DNA of 64,000 bases from Anniella stebbinsi (GCA_029215795.1 JARDYH010000003.1:12716001-12780000); one strand, 5' to 3'; shown: positions 34,087 through 45,049, counted from the stretch's first letter. Translations and numbers: made by a program. The notes: a model not told the origin generated them from the letters alone.

Positions 34087-35017
34087 TAGGGATGTGCGTG
34101 CCCCCTCGGATCGGATCGGAACCGGGATCGGAACCGAGGCCTCGGATCAGATTGGATCAGATTGGAGGCTTCCCGGTTTGGTTCAGACTCAATTCCAATC
34201 CAAAAATCGGACATCCAATTTTCGGATCAGACACCAAAGCTTTCCCCCAATGCAAGCCTATGGCAAAAACATGGGGGTAGGTGAGTGGGGGCCTAACTCC
34301 CCCCTCCCTGTCCCTCCCCCCCACTCATGCTCCTTACCTGCCAGGGCACCCGCTGCCGTCCTCTGCCGTCCGCTGGTCCAATCTACTGAGAACCAGACTT
34401 CGCAGCCTACTTCTCAGTAGAGCGCCAGGTGATTATCACCTGGCGCTCTATTGAGAACTAGACCGCAAAGCCTGTTTCTCAATAGATTCGACCAGTAGGC
34501 TGCAGCGGACGGCAGCGGGCACTCCGGTAGGTAAGCCCTCTCCCCCTCCCTCATGCTCCTTACCTGCTGGGGTGACTGCTTCCCTCCGGTGCACGGATCT
34601 ACTGAGAAATAGGCTTCGCAGCCTGCCTCTCAGTAGCGCGCCAGGTGATGACATCATTACCTAGTGCGCTACTGAGAGGCAGGCTGTGAAGCCTGTTTCT
34701 CAGTAGACCCATGCATTGAAGGGAAACGGCCTCCCCAGCAGGTAAGTGGCCCCCCTCCCACCTCCTACCCCTCGTGCTCCTTACCTGCCAGGGCCGTCCA
34801 CTGCCAATGGCAGTGGACGGCCCCGGCTGGTAAGGAGCGCAAAGGGCGAGAGGAGGTCCGATCCTCCAATGTTATCTGAACCGGATTGGGTCCTTCCGGA
34901 CTGGTTTGGATCAGATCGGATGATCCAGATGAGGGAATTGGAAATCGGATAATTGAATCCGATTTCCCCCGGATAGGTCCGGATCGTGGATTGGACCCGA
35001 TCCAGTGCACACCCCTA
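34087..35017. mobile_element. Non-autonomous hAT-like element, copy B
   Basis: This 931-bp copy has the same ends as copy A and a perfect 8-bp duplication GTTCTGAG at 34079-34086 and 35018-35025. Subterminal ATCGGA-type motifs are present on both sides. It carries two large hairpins, about 34330-34528 (apex CAGGTGATTATCACCTG) and 34556-34744 (apex CAGGTGATGACATCATTACC), and a smaller third one at about 34786-34836. It interrupts sequence whose right flank looks like the A-rich 3' tail of a LINE. No coding capacity is visible. Confidence 0.9.
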
Positions 35018-35025
35018 GTTCTGAG

Positions 35026-35080
35026 TACAGAAGTGGAATATAAATTTACTAATAAAATAAAATAAAATAAATCTAAATAA
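35026..35080 (+). repeat. LINE/SINE 3' tail, right part after hAT copy B
   Basis: AATATAAATTTACTAATAAA followed by a repeated AAAAT tail. This is the end of the retroelement interrupted by copy B. Confidence 0.5.
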
Positions 35081-35692
35081 AGCACTGTGGGGAAGAAGAA
35101 TGAGTGAGGGAAATCAGGGCCTGCCCCAGCTGTATTGCCTCCCCCTGAGGGCTACCTGCTATCGATTGCCCTGTGGGAAGAAAGATCAAAACACTTTATG
35201 TATCTATTAATTTATTTGATGAATAGATATATTGTATCTGATGAGTGCTGCCCAAGCAAAAGTCTGTACACAGTATGAAAGTAAAAAAAAAAAAAAAAAA
35301 TTTCCAGAAGATTAAGTGAAAAGAAATTTGAGATGATCAAACAGGGGTTCTTTTCTTTTTTTACATGGGTTTTATACATCTCTAGAAATAAAAAAAAAGT
35401 ATTTCTAAAAATAGTAGTCAATAGAATTTCTATGTACAGTCATATAAAGTATTGAAATAAGTGTGTGCGTCGTGGAGGGGGGATGGTGGTAGTGTCCTCC
35501 AAGTACTTATTGTATTCACTGTTAACCTGTAATGGAGAATTATCAAAAAGTGATGAAGGATGTTATGTGAAATGCTCTGTTGGAATAGATAAGTCCAGAA
35601 GCGACATCTGGAACAAAGCTTTACCATGTGGAGTGCTCCTGTTCAGGTTTCCAGCCAGCCAGCAAGCCATGACCTCCTCCAGGTAAGGATGT

Positions 35693-36150
35693 CAGAGGAA
35701 CCCATCCAGGGGGTGGAATTTGCTGAGCTCTAAAATGCTCAACACCCCCCCCCCCCGGCCAGACTTTGGCTCACATCCCCACGCCTTGCCCAACTCGATC
35801 TGCATCAAGTTGGGACAGCTCGCGGATTTTCTGTTATTTTTTCTCCTGTTAATAGAAAGTTGCACAAATTGCGGCCACAATTTGTGCAAATTCAGCAAAT
35901 GGCAGCCGGACTATGTACAAATTACAGATATGGCAGCTGCAATTTGGACAACTTTCTATTAAAGAAGAAGAAAAAAGTCCCCAGATTTTTTTTTTGGGGG
36001 GGGGAACGGTGGCTCTGTTTGCAAATGCAGGCTAAGCTGGGTGAGCAGCAGGAATCTGTCGAGCCAAAAATGGCCAAATTTGTAAATGAGAAACATCCGT
36101 ATTTCTGGGATGCTCCATTGCACACCCCAAGTCCATAAGGTTTTCCATTT
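35693..36150. repeat. Dispersed repeat with TTGTGCAAATT motifs, copy 2
   Basis: AGGAACCCATCCAGGGGGTG, AGAAAGTTGCACAAATTGCG, CCACAATTTGTGCAAATTC and GTTTGCAAATGCAGGCTAAG. The inverted pair TAATAGAAAGTTGCACAAAT / GGACAACTTTCTATTA gives a long foldback at 35850-35961. Confidence 0.6.
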
Positions 36151-36159
36151 TTCATGCCC

Positions 36160-36970
36160 ACTGAGCATGCTCAGTCCTCATTGGGCTATTTTGTGATTTG
36201 TTTGTTTTTACCCCCTTAGTTCTCCCTAAACATGTTATTTGCATTTGTGTAAAACTTTACTGATACCCCCTTCTTGGGTGACGATGGTGTCATTGTGACC
36301 ACATAAAGAGGAGCCATACACCAAGGAGGCTTTTGCTATTTGTATAGCACTTTTAAACAAGTTCTCTTTCCTACGCTGAAGCACAGCTACAGCTTTGTTT
36401 TTCAAGTTTGTATCTTTTTTTAGGGCTACAAGTAGGAAAAGTGAGATTGGGGTACAACTGAGGCATTTTCTCATGGGGATTTGTTGTGAGTAGCAACGAC
36501 TCTGTTTGGAAGCCTGGAAACAGTTGGCTGTGCTATAGTTTGGAAGGTATATTTAGGAACCTAATTTTTTTTTTTTCCCCTGGAAGTGGCGTGCTGAGCT
36601 GTCATTTTCATTAATGGGAATTTAGTACGTGTGTCAAGTTTGAGATGTTATTTTTTAATAATACAACTGATTTACGCTTTCTGAAATATATAAATACAAG
36701 GCGTTTATGTGGCGCTGCAGAAACTGAATTGCAAGAAAGCAAAAATGAGAGAGCTGGTAAAAGGAAAGCATCATGCGATGTGTTGACTCTTATTTTTTTA
36801 ATGGGCCCTAATTTTGAAAATCAAATGCCACTCTTAACTGTAATTGGTAACTTAAAAGATGCTAATATTTGCTATAGGTACACTAATTTAGATAGAGCAG
36901 GAACTACTCCCTTTTCTTTGGGAACATTTCTGGAACTGTAAAAAAAAATGGCCCATGATTGTGCCAATGT
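36160..36970. other. Unassigned stretch
   Basis: A 98-codon frame from 36645 exists (LMGPNFENQMPLLTVIGNLK) but resembles no family I know and has no splice or repeat context. Probably chance or an old transposon body. Confidence 0.25.
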
Positions 36971-36979
36971 TTTGCTGCA

Positions 36980-37180
36980 AAGCTACCAAAATCGTTCACT
37001 GAGTGGTCCCTGATTGTCTGGAAACACCCATGTGATTAATCGAGTAAGCATTGCCCTCTGTTGACTTTGTCCTCAACAATCTCATCATTTGATTGGCTAC
37101 ATACTGTTGTGACATCATCTAATTCACCATGTGACCACTGATTGGCTGGGAATTCTTCATGTGACTATTCCAGGAAGAAG
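36980..37180. repeat. Local repeats with TGATTGGCT and CATGTGA motifs
   Basis: CTGATTGTCTGG (37008), TTTGATTGGCTACA (37089) and CTGATTGGCTGGG (37138) are each near a CATGTGA/CATCA motif. They are inverted CCAAT boxes at 50-80 bp spacing, as in some LTR U3 regions or promoters. Function unknown. Confidence 0.35.
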
Positions 37181-38035
37181 CAACTAGAGAGAATCAGACA
37201 CTGGAGGAAAACAGCAAGATTTTTGTGTGTGAGTGTGTGAATGCTCTCACAAACAAAGTGGTTTTCAGGAAATACTTTGATCCTCTACCAAACTGTTGTT
37301 TTGGGTCTGAAATCCGAAACAGAGTATTGAGTGCTTTCTAATGCATCACAGCATATGTCATATTATGCTGTATAACCTCGCCTGTAAGGTCTAAAGTATC
37401 ATGATCCAGCCAAAATTAGCTGTTCTAATAAATCCCATCAAATTCCAGTTGAAGAATTAAACAGTTGATGCATACTCCATTGAAATGAGCAGGATTTAAA
37501 TCTGCTTAACTCTGGTTGGATCCCTTCCTTAGCAACACAATACTAAGTAGTAGCAGTATAACTAGTGCTCATAGGGCTGGTTACATATAGATGGAGAACA
37601 ATTGCTTTACTGAAATTAGAATCATTGTTTAACCTGCATTTTTGCTCACTCTCCATGAAATCTAAAATAGCAGTAAAATGCTGATCCTATGATAAATGGG
37701 ACCCAATGTACACAGAGTGAGCACATAATTGTGCATTGTGTGACAGAAAGAGAATGCTTGCTCTGGAAAGATTTGATTCATTGCACCTACATTCATAAAA
37801 CGCAGTTACGAAGAGGATAGAAACCAATTGTTCTCCATGGAAGACTGATGGCAGGACACAAGGTAATGGGATCTTATTGCAGGAAGAAAGTGGAAGGTTA
37901 AATATCAAGAATTTTCATGAACAATTAGAATAATCAGACAATGGGGGAACACAGAACCCAGCAAGGCTACATTGCTCCTGCCAGATTATTATTTTTCCCA
38001 AACAAGTAAAATTAAAAGCAGTTAAAGGTTATTAG

Positions 38036-38112
38036 TCCTGCTTCTAGAAGGAGCACAGTTGGTACAGCATTGGACTTGGAGCAAGGTAACGCGTTCAATT
38101 CTTTTCTTCGCC
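38036..38112 (+). repeat. tRNA-like SINE head fragment
   Basis: GCACAGTTGGTACAGCATTG followed by GCGTTCAATTC resembles the A and B boxes of a tRNA-derived SINE head. It is too short to name the family. It is not a functional tRNA gene. Confidence 0.4.
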
Positions 38113-38139
38113 GTAAAGCAAATTTGATCAGTCAACATT

Positions 38140-38480
38140 GAGTTAAGAGGGTCTTTCAGACCCCAATTGGAACTGTGGGGGGGGGGGAGCACACTTTCCA
38201 GAGCCTCCAGAAAGTTTGCAATTTCCCCATGCATGCTAGTGGCAGCCACCATTAGCATGCCCACGGGGAAATGTGCACTTTCTGGAGGCTTCAGAAATTG
38301 TGCTTTACCAGGGTACACCTGCACCGAAGCGCTTGCGGGTGCTCACGAGTGCTCAGATGAGGGTCTGCCCTTGCACCAGGCACATCCAATTGGGTCCGTG
38401 AGGGCCAGATGTGAGGGGGGGCTGCCCTCGCAGATCCAACCAGATGGTTGCAACAACTCTAATAGCTCTATGTAGAAAGT
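38140..38480. repeat. Diverged dispersed repeat, copy 1
   Basis: CTTTCCAGAGCCTCCAGAAA, TAGTGGCAGCCACCATTAGC and CAATTGGGTCCGTGAGGGCC are shared with the region at 45050-45940. Internal inverted repeats are visible. Class unknown. Confidence 0.45.
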
Positions 38481-38819
38481 CTGCCTCATGCATTGGTTTA
38501 ACATGTGGGAATGGCACACTGAGTAACACTGTTCCAGATGCACATAGACTCACTACATCCCCAATCATTGAGACAAATGCCTAGGGTGAGGGAACCAGAA
38601 ATCAGGAATTTTGAACAGTCTGGTTTCCAGATGAGGCAGAAGTCTTTGTGGTTATATACATGTACATGCAAAAGTTCCCTCCCTGCAGGTATTTGTGCAA
38701 CATAAGGGAACTTTAGGGATGTATGAAAATTTAGGTTTTGCACGCCCCGTTCAAAGCTCCGGTTGTGAACACAAGCACATGTCCACCGAAAATATTCACA
38801 AGTTGTTAAGCATATTCTT

Positions 38820-40394
38820 TAGGGGTGTGCACGGACCCCCCGGATCGGATCGGGACCCGGATCGGGACCTCCAATTTTGTCCCGGACCGGTTCGGACAAA
38901 ATCGGAGGCCCCCCGGACCGGATCGAGTCCGATCCCGATCCAAAAATCGGAAATTTTTGGATCGGCCGCCATTTTTTTCCCCATAGACTTGCATTGCAAT
39001 GCAAGTCTATGAGGAAAAAATGGCGGCGGGTGGGTAAGGGGGGGCCTAACTCCCTCCCCCCCCCCGGGGCCGTCCGCTGTGGACGGCCCCGGCAGGTAAA
39101 CCCCCTCCCCCGCGCTCCCTACCCCCCCTGGGGCCGCCTGCTTCCATCCGCTGGCGCCCGCGGGCGCCAGCGGATAGAAGCGGACGGCTCCGGGGGGGGG
39201 GTAAGCCCCCTTCCCCGCCACTTACCTTCTCGGCACGTCCGGCGCCGGCGGCTACTACCAGCGGGCTCCGCGGCCTACTCTCGAGTAGCGCGCCGGGTGA
39301 TGACATCACCCGGCGCGCCACCCTGGAGCAGGCCGCGGAGCCTGCTGGTAGTAGTAGGCGCCGGCGCCGGACGGGAGCCGCCGGGCCGGGCAGGTAAGGG
39401 CCCCCCTCCCCCCTCCCCCCTCCGCGCGCCCCCTCCTCCCCTCCACGCACCCCCTCCTTACCTTTCCGGCCCGGCGGCTCCCGTCCGGCGCCGGCGCCTA
39501 CTACTTCCAGCAGGCTCCGCGGCCTGCTCTAGAGTAGTGCGCCGGGTGATGACATCACCCGGCGCGCCATCCTAGAGCAGGCCGCGGAGCCTGCTGGGAA
39601 TAGTAGGCGCCGGCGCCGGACGGGAGCCGCCGGGCCGGAAAGGTAAGGGCCCCCCTCCCCCCTCCGCGCGCCCCCTCCTCCCCTCCACGCACCCCCTCCT
39701 TACCTTTCCGGCCCGGCGGCTCCCGTCCGGCGCCGGCGCCTACTACTACCAGCAGGCTCCGCGGCCTGCTCTAGAGTAGCGCGCCGGGTGATGACATCAC
39801 CCGGCGCGCCACCCTAGAGCAGGCCGCGGAGCCTGCTGGGAATAGTAGGCGCCGGCGCCGGACGGGAGCCGCCGGGCCGGAAAGGTAAGGGCCCCCCTCC
39901 CCCCTCCCCCCTCCGCGCGCCCCCTCCTCCCCTCCACGCACCCCCTCCTTACCTTCCCGGCCCGGTGGCTCCCGTCCGGCGCCGGCGCCTACTACTACCA
40001 GCAGGCTCCGCGGCCTGCTCTAGAGTAGCGCGCCGGGTGATGACATCACCCGGCGCGCCACCCTAGAGCAGGCCGCGGAGCCTGCTAGTAGTAGTAGGCG
40101 CCGGCGCCGGACGGGAGCCACCGGGCCGAGAAGGTAAGTGCCCCCCTCCTCCCCCCCCCCCGCTGTCCACTTTCATCGGCGGGCGCCCGCTGGCGCCCGC
40201 CAATGGAAGCGGCGGTGGGCGCCAGTGGGCGCCCGCCGATCCGCCGATCCGCCGAACCGGTTCGGAGCTTTTTCGGACCGGTTCGGATTGGATCGGCCGA
40301 TCCAGCTGCGGGATCGGAAATCGGATAATTTATCCGATTTCCCACTGGACCGGACTCGGATCGTGGATCGGGTCCGATCCAGTGCACATCCCTA
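38820..40394. mobile_element. Non-autonomous hAT-like element, copy C (expanded)
   Basis: At 1575 bp this is the longest of the four copies. It has ends TAGGGGTGTGCA and TGCACATCCCTA and a perfect 8-bp duplication ATATTCTT (38812-38819 and 40395-40402). The left subterminal part holds dense CGGATCGG-like motifs and a palindrome near 38997 (CTTGCATTGCAATGCAAG). The interior is extremely GC- and CpG-rich and contains four near-identical hairpin modules. Long open frames across it are GC-driven shadows. It is inserted in a larger hAT-like MITE (38714-40686). Intact CpGs and high module similarity suggest a recent origin. Confidence 0.9.
39225..40137. repeat. Tandem array of four hairpin modules inside copy C
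   Basis: Four copies of GGTGATGACATCACC start near 39296, 39545, 39787 and 40036, giving spacings of about 249, 242 and 249 bp. Each is the apex of a hairpin of roughly 170-200 bp with arms containing CGCCGGCGCC and GGCTCCGCGG. Each arm pair ends in CTTACC on the left and GGTAAG on the right. Later modules are nearly identical, which suggests tandem duplication or gene conversion within the transposon. Confidence 0.9.
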
Positions 40395-40968
40395 ATATTC
40401 TTGCATTTCGTCTTGCTCCCCATTTCCTCATTTGCGCAAATTTCCTCAATAGACTGAATCAGCTCAATTCGTTCTATGGAGGAAAATTACATAAATTAGG
40501 AAATTTGCGTAACATTGGGGAGATCTGCACAAATTCTTCCATTTGATCGCTGCTCGATTTGTGCAAGTTTCCTGTCTGAGCAAAATGAGCAGTGGCCGCA
40601 AATGGGAATCGGACACAAGACGAGCCATGTGACAACGTTCAGGGGAAGCCTAGCAATCCTGAACGTTCCTCATTTGCCCATCCCTAACTCTGGCCAGTTG
40701 GTAGAGACAACATCAGGCTCCATGCAACTTGGTGCAACTCCACTCCCTGGCCACTCATTGCTAAAATTCATGAGGCACACTTCCAAATAAGGCTTCTGTC
40801 TCAGCTTTTATTTTGGGGCTCTTTTTTAGATACATTGAGCCCCGCTCCTGGTCAGCATGAGAACTGCTAGAACAGGTTTGTTGATATGGAACTTTGCATT
40901 CTCCTTGGGGAATGCCATGCTGAGCGCCTGCACTCCATCATTCACCACTGAAGACAGGGGTAGGCAAC

Positions 40969-41069
40969 CTGGTGCCCTCAAGATGTTTTGGACCACAACT
41001 CCCATAATCCCTGACCATTGGTCATGCTGGGTGATGGGGGCTGTAGTCCAAGACTACACATCCCTGGTA
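40969..41069. mobile_element. Palindromic MITE (ACAACTCCCATCA family)
   Basis: GGTGCCCTCAAGATGTTTTG and GACCACAACTCCCATAATCC pair with GTGATGGGGGCTGTAGTCCA. Confidence 0.7.
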
Positions 41070-41689
41070 TAAGTGGATTAAAGACTGAATGCTCGGTCAG
41101 GTTCTATTTTTGTCTTCTATCTTTACAGAGTAAATTACATGGCCAGATGGAAAACCTGGAGGAACTCACTCAGTTTTGACAACTCCCCCTCTTAGTGTTT
41201 TGACTTTTTTATTTTATTTTTTTTGTTTTTATTTTTTGCTCTTTTTTTAGTTACACTGAGAATATATATCATTGCCTGTATTTTGCCTCAGGGGAGAATT
41301 CTTGGAGTATGTGGAATGTAAGAAAAAAGAAAGGTGCTTGGATGGGTGATATTTTTGAAGTTGGTCCACAATTTTTACAAAGCGGTGCACACATAATCTG
41401 GCAGCGAAAAGAGAATGGATTGCTTGTGAGTAGCTGCATGGCAGGGCAACATTTCAGATATCAGTAAGAGAAGATTTAGAGGCCCATTCTGAGATATATT
41501 TAAGATTAAATAAAATAAACATGTTAAAAGCATTTGTTGTGATTACTTTTTATGTATTGAACAATAGCTGTGGCAACGTTATCAATATCAGTCAAACAGC
41601 AGGGATAAATAAACCTGTGAATGTAAGTTTCTCACAGCTTCTTATCCCCCCTCCCCCAGTCTTATGTCTGATTAGTCCCAAACATTCAG

Positions 41690-42030
41690 AATGTTTTCCA
41701 AACTGAAGTTTGGTTCATCTCGAACTTTGAGGTTTTTTTTTTTAAATGAATGAAAATGTGTATGCATTTTGGTGCATGCCTTCAAATAAATGTATCCTTG
41801 TATGTAGCTTTGCCTAATATAATGCATTTTTGATAGATTTTTCACTAGTACACACTTTTGTATATGCACCTTTCCCTAACGTGCACACTGATCTGCATTT
41901 TTTTGGATTGCAAAACTCCATTGCAAAATTCAGAGAAGTGCAAATTTCAGTGAGTTTCCATGTATGTTTAATGTCAACTTACCTAATTTTGAAAATGCCA
42001 AATTTAACCCAGTGAATTTCTCTTCCATCT
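41690..42030. repeat. AT-rich repeat with TGTGTATGCATTTTGG motifs
   Basis: AATGTGTATGCATTTTGGTG, ATAATGCATTTTTGATAG and AACGTGCACACTGATCTGCA recur at intervals, ending with AGAGAAGTGCAAATTTCAG. Same style as 540-790. Confidence 0.42.
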
Positions 42031-42218
42031 CTATCGATCTACCACCTTTTTTGGGGAAGCAGAGGGATTAGTGATTTAGTAAATAAGCCCATTGTATGAT
42101 TTATAGTCATTGGAGGTGTAGAACCACTTCACTGCCCAGTCTTCTATTCTTTCATTGTATTTATTATCTGCGACCCCATACAGAGCAGATACATACCCAC
42201 CCACCACACACACATTCA

Positions 42219-42706
42219 TAGGTGTGCACAGCTCATTTCATTAGGGTGTGCACCCGGGGATATATTTTTATATATAAAATATATAAATCATAAAGTACGT
42301 GATTTTTATTCATTTATTTATTAAACACTACAGACACTGAGGCCCTTCTCCCGACTTTCCTAACCGTGGGAGGGCTGTTGCAGGTGAGGGGATGGGGGAA
42401 TGAGGAGACATTCCTCAAGCCCCAGCATTGTTGGGGTTTTGTGGTGACACTGGACAGAGGAGGAGCTTATGAGGAGATAATAGCCTTTGGGGGCCCTCCT
42501 TCAGGCCTCTCTAAAGCACTGCTTTGGGCAGAGAGGCTCCCAGCACAACAATTCCTTTTTATTCCTACTGCTGGGCAGCTGGAGGACCATTCCCACTGCT
42601 TCTGGATCCCCCTCTGGATCCTTACTTGGCCACTCAATTTGGTGCTTATTGCTTGAGACATTAGGGTGTGCCTGGGCACACCTGGCACACCCCTTGCACA
42701 CCCCTA
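42219..42706. mobile_element. DNA element with TAGGTGTGCA / TGCACACCCCTA ends
   Basis: Starts TAGGTGTGCACAGCTCATTT, with TTAGGGTGTGCACCC just inside; the right end is TAGGGTGTGCCTGGGCACAC to TTGCACACCCCTA. The ends resemble the hAT family A-D, but the body is different. Target duplication not resolved. Confidence 0.55.
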
Positions 42707-42881
42707 TGCACACATTGCAAGAGATGATCACTTTCATTTATACAAGATCCACACGCTCCGGTAACCTCCCCTCTAAATTACTGTACTGTAGGGTATATGG
42801 GACTTCAGTTAATTCAGAACAAGGTGATACAAGTACCAATGGAACTAGATGCTATGATCAAATTATGTCAGTGTAGTATAA

Positions 42882-43054
42882 TTTTTATTTGAATATCCTC
42901 CCTTTTTTCCTCCAAGGAAGCCAAGGTAGCTTACATGGTCATCCTCCTCTCCATTTTATCCCCACCACAACTCTGTGAGGTAGCTTAGGTGGAGATTCAA
43001 TAACTGGCCCTAAGTCACCCAGTGAGCTTCATGGCCAAGTGGAGAGTAGAACAT
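42882..43054 (-). repeat. tRNA-derived SINE (Sauria type), minus strand
   Basis: The reverse orientation of the same SINE: TCCTCCAAGGAAGCCAAGGT, CCTCCTCTCCATTTTATCC and TCACCCAGTGAGCTTCATGG are complementary to the body and head of the family. The head is truncated. Confidence 0.75.
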
Positions 43055-43300
43055 GGATGGCTTCCACTATATCATACTGGTATCCACTGGCTTCCAATTC
43101 ATTTCCAGGCTCAATTCAAAGTGCTGGTTTTAACCGTTCCTGGCCTGGGCCCACAGTCTCTGAAGGTCAGCCTCTTCCCATAAGTTTCTACACGTGCCCT
43201 GAGATCATGATATGCTGCCCTGCTCACAGCCCCACCAAAATGAGAGCCACTAGCCTCCGCTGCCTCCACGCATTCTCCACCATGTTATTGTAATCTCGTA
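43055..43300 (+). pseudogene. L2-type LINE C-terminal fragment
   Basis: CTTCCAATTCATTTCCAGGC and CAATTCAAAGTGCTGGTTTT at 43090-43130 encode the remnant of the LHWLPISFQAQFKVLVL motif found intact in the copy at 11 kb. The remainder is frameshifted. It abuts a minus-strand SINE on the left. Confidence 0.6.
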
Positions 43301-43319
43301 AAGGGAAAGAATGGAGTGA

Positions 43320-43491
43320 CAGTGGAGGCTGGTGGCTCCGATGTCAGTGAGGTGGTGAATCTACTCTGGCTTTCCATCAGAACTCTAAAGGAGGTCTAAA
43401 GGAACTCTAAAAGATCTCCTTTAGAGGTCTGACTGTTTCTGACTGAAACCTGGACTGGTTCTGACTGAAATCAGAGCCACCAGCCTCCACT
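43320..43491. mobile_element. MITE with CAGTGGAGGCTGGTGGCTC ends
   Basis: Left end CAGTGGAGGCTGGTGGCTCC pairs with right end AGAGCCACCAGCCTCCACTA. The middle has GATGTCAGTGAGGTGGTGAA and an inverted pair CTAAAGGA / TCCTTTAG. Confidence 0.7.
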
Positions 43492-43499
43492 ACAGGATG

Positions 43500-44940
43500 C
43501 TGCCCACTGCCCTGCCCCCACAGGTTTCTAAATCATCCAAAGAACATACTTTCCTCTTCAGACCTTCCCTCCAACATATTCCCAGTGGGAAAGTTGGGAT
43601 GATGACATGCAAAAGGGGCTTGGTTGTGCTGGGTCTATTGAGCCTACTCTCTTTCTCCACATGGTTATGATCATGTGGATAAGAATTCCTGCCCATACTT
43701 TTGTGGCTTTACATTATGGGATTATCTGCCATTTGCACAATTTATTTCTATTTAAAAATAAATAAACCAGAACCTTTTCCCCGTTACTTCCCTCAAACTG
43801 CTTTGGATGATTTCACCTAAGCAGAAACCACCAAACTCTAGCCAGTTAGCACAGTGTACCGAATGTCTAATGTGAACAAGCAACAAAATTAGAATACACC
43901 CCAATCTTCAAAGCAAGCATGCATCCTGCTAGGATTGCTCTCAAACTTTTTTTTTTGTCTGCAGTAAAGGACTGTAGTTAATCCAAAAGCTGAACACAGT
44001 TTTCGTTCCAATTCTTCTCTCCATTTTCCTTCCTCTAAGACAGACGATGCCTTTTTCTGATTCTTTCAAAAGTTCAATTTCTTCCTCATTCTCTCTCTTT
44101 GTTGATGCGTTTTCCTTTTGTTGTTATTTCAGGGTTGTGTAAAAGTCATTAGTGACATCATGCCAAAGAAAGGCTGAGTCTCCTGAGCAAGTGAAGGATT
44201 TTGATTCACTGGAAACAGAGTCAATAATTTACCTAATCATGTACAAAAGGACCCCACCCGATTGAAAACGAAACCCTGGAGCACAAGGCAACATGCTCAG
44301 CAACACAACCTTGTTGCCTGCCACTCAATTTAAACCTATAGCAATTGTCTATGGACCACCTGGTAGGCTATTTGGCTAAGAAAACTGCTGGAAGCAGAGG
44401 GCCCCAGCCTAGAACATGGCACAAATCATATTGCAGGTACAGACAATAACGTTTCTTGGCCTTTAATGTATATACCAAATTTGTATGTCACCCGGAGTCG
44501 CACTGAAATTTTTTGTAGAGAAAAATCTGAAGAACAACTGAACATAACTTCTGAAGATTTCCAAAAGAAGGCAAAAGACAAGGCTAGGAAAATCTCAACC
44601 AGGGATTCCACATATCCCATGGGTTGCCACCAGATTTCACCTCTTTGGAAAAACAAAACAAAATAACAAAAACAGGTTCCTCTGTAGGTGAAGCATCTGA
44701 GAAGCTTCAAGGGAAGACAAATGCATTTTGGGTAAAACAAGCAACATTTAATAGGGGAGAGTTCACCTAATCTCATCATTCCTCCAAGGTGAAGTGGGCA
44801 AAGTGAGAGCTGGCAACTTCCTCAATTCATCCAGGGATATTGAGCTGGGGCTGGAATTAGACATGATGGGACCCATATGGATGGCCCTGACAACAGAAGT
44901 CCCACATCTCCTCCTCCTGTCTTTCCCTCTCTCTCATTTG
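43500..44940. other. SOX5 5' flank, no gene seen
   Basis: Mainly unique sequence. Complex, non-repetitive stretch at 43900-44240. No exon supported. Confidence 0.4.
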
Positions 44941-44966
44941 CTCTCTCTCTCTCTCTCTCTCTCTCT
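44941..44966. repeat. (CT)n microsatellite
   Basis: 13 CT units. Confidence 0.94.
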
Positions 44967-45049
44967 GTCAGTAATACCTAATACTATAAAACAGGTGATG
45001 CCATGTCACCTGGCAGAGAGCCACTCCAAGCATCATTAGCCAATGAAGT

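Larger units (their letters stand above)
38714..40686. mobile_element. Outer hAT-like MITE interrupted by copy C
   Basis: The left end TAGGGATGTATGA at 38714 and the right end GCCCATCCCTA at 40686 form terminal inverted repeats. The inner sequence (38726-38819 and 40403-40686) is AT-rich with GCGCAAATTTCC-like motifs. Without copy C the element would be about 390 bp. I could not identify an exact target duplication, so the boundaries are tentative. Confidence 0.5.

Noticed and set aside
36645..36941. Novel small protein of 98 residues
   Set aside because: Single open frame in AT-rich DNA, no splice sites, no relatives recognised, no supporting context.
38036..38112. tRNA gene
   Set aside because: Has A- and B-box-like words but no cloverleaf I can fold with a proper acceptor stem and anticodon arm; better explained as a SINE head.
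38877..39575. Open frame of 232 codons, plus strand
   Set aside because: It lies wholly inside hAT copy C, is Pro/Arg/Gly-rich from GC-rich palindromes, and has overlapping long frames on both strands. It has no domain and no splice context.
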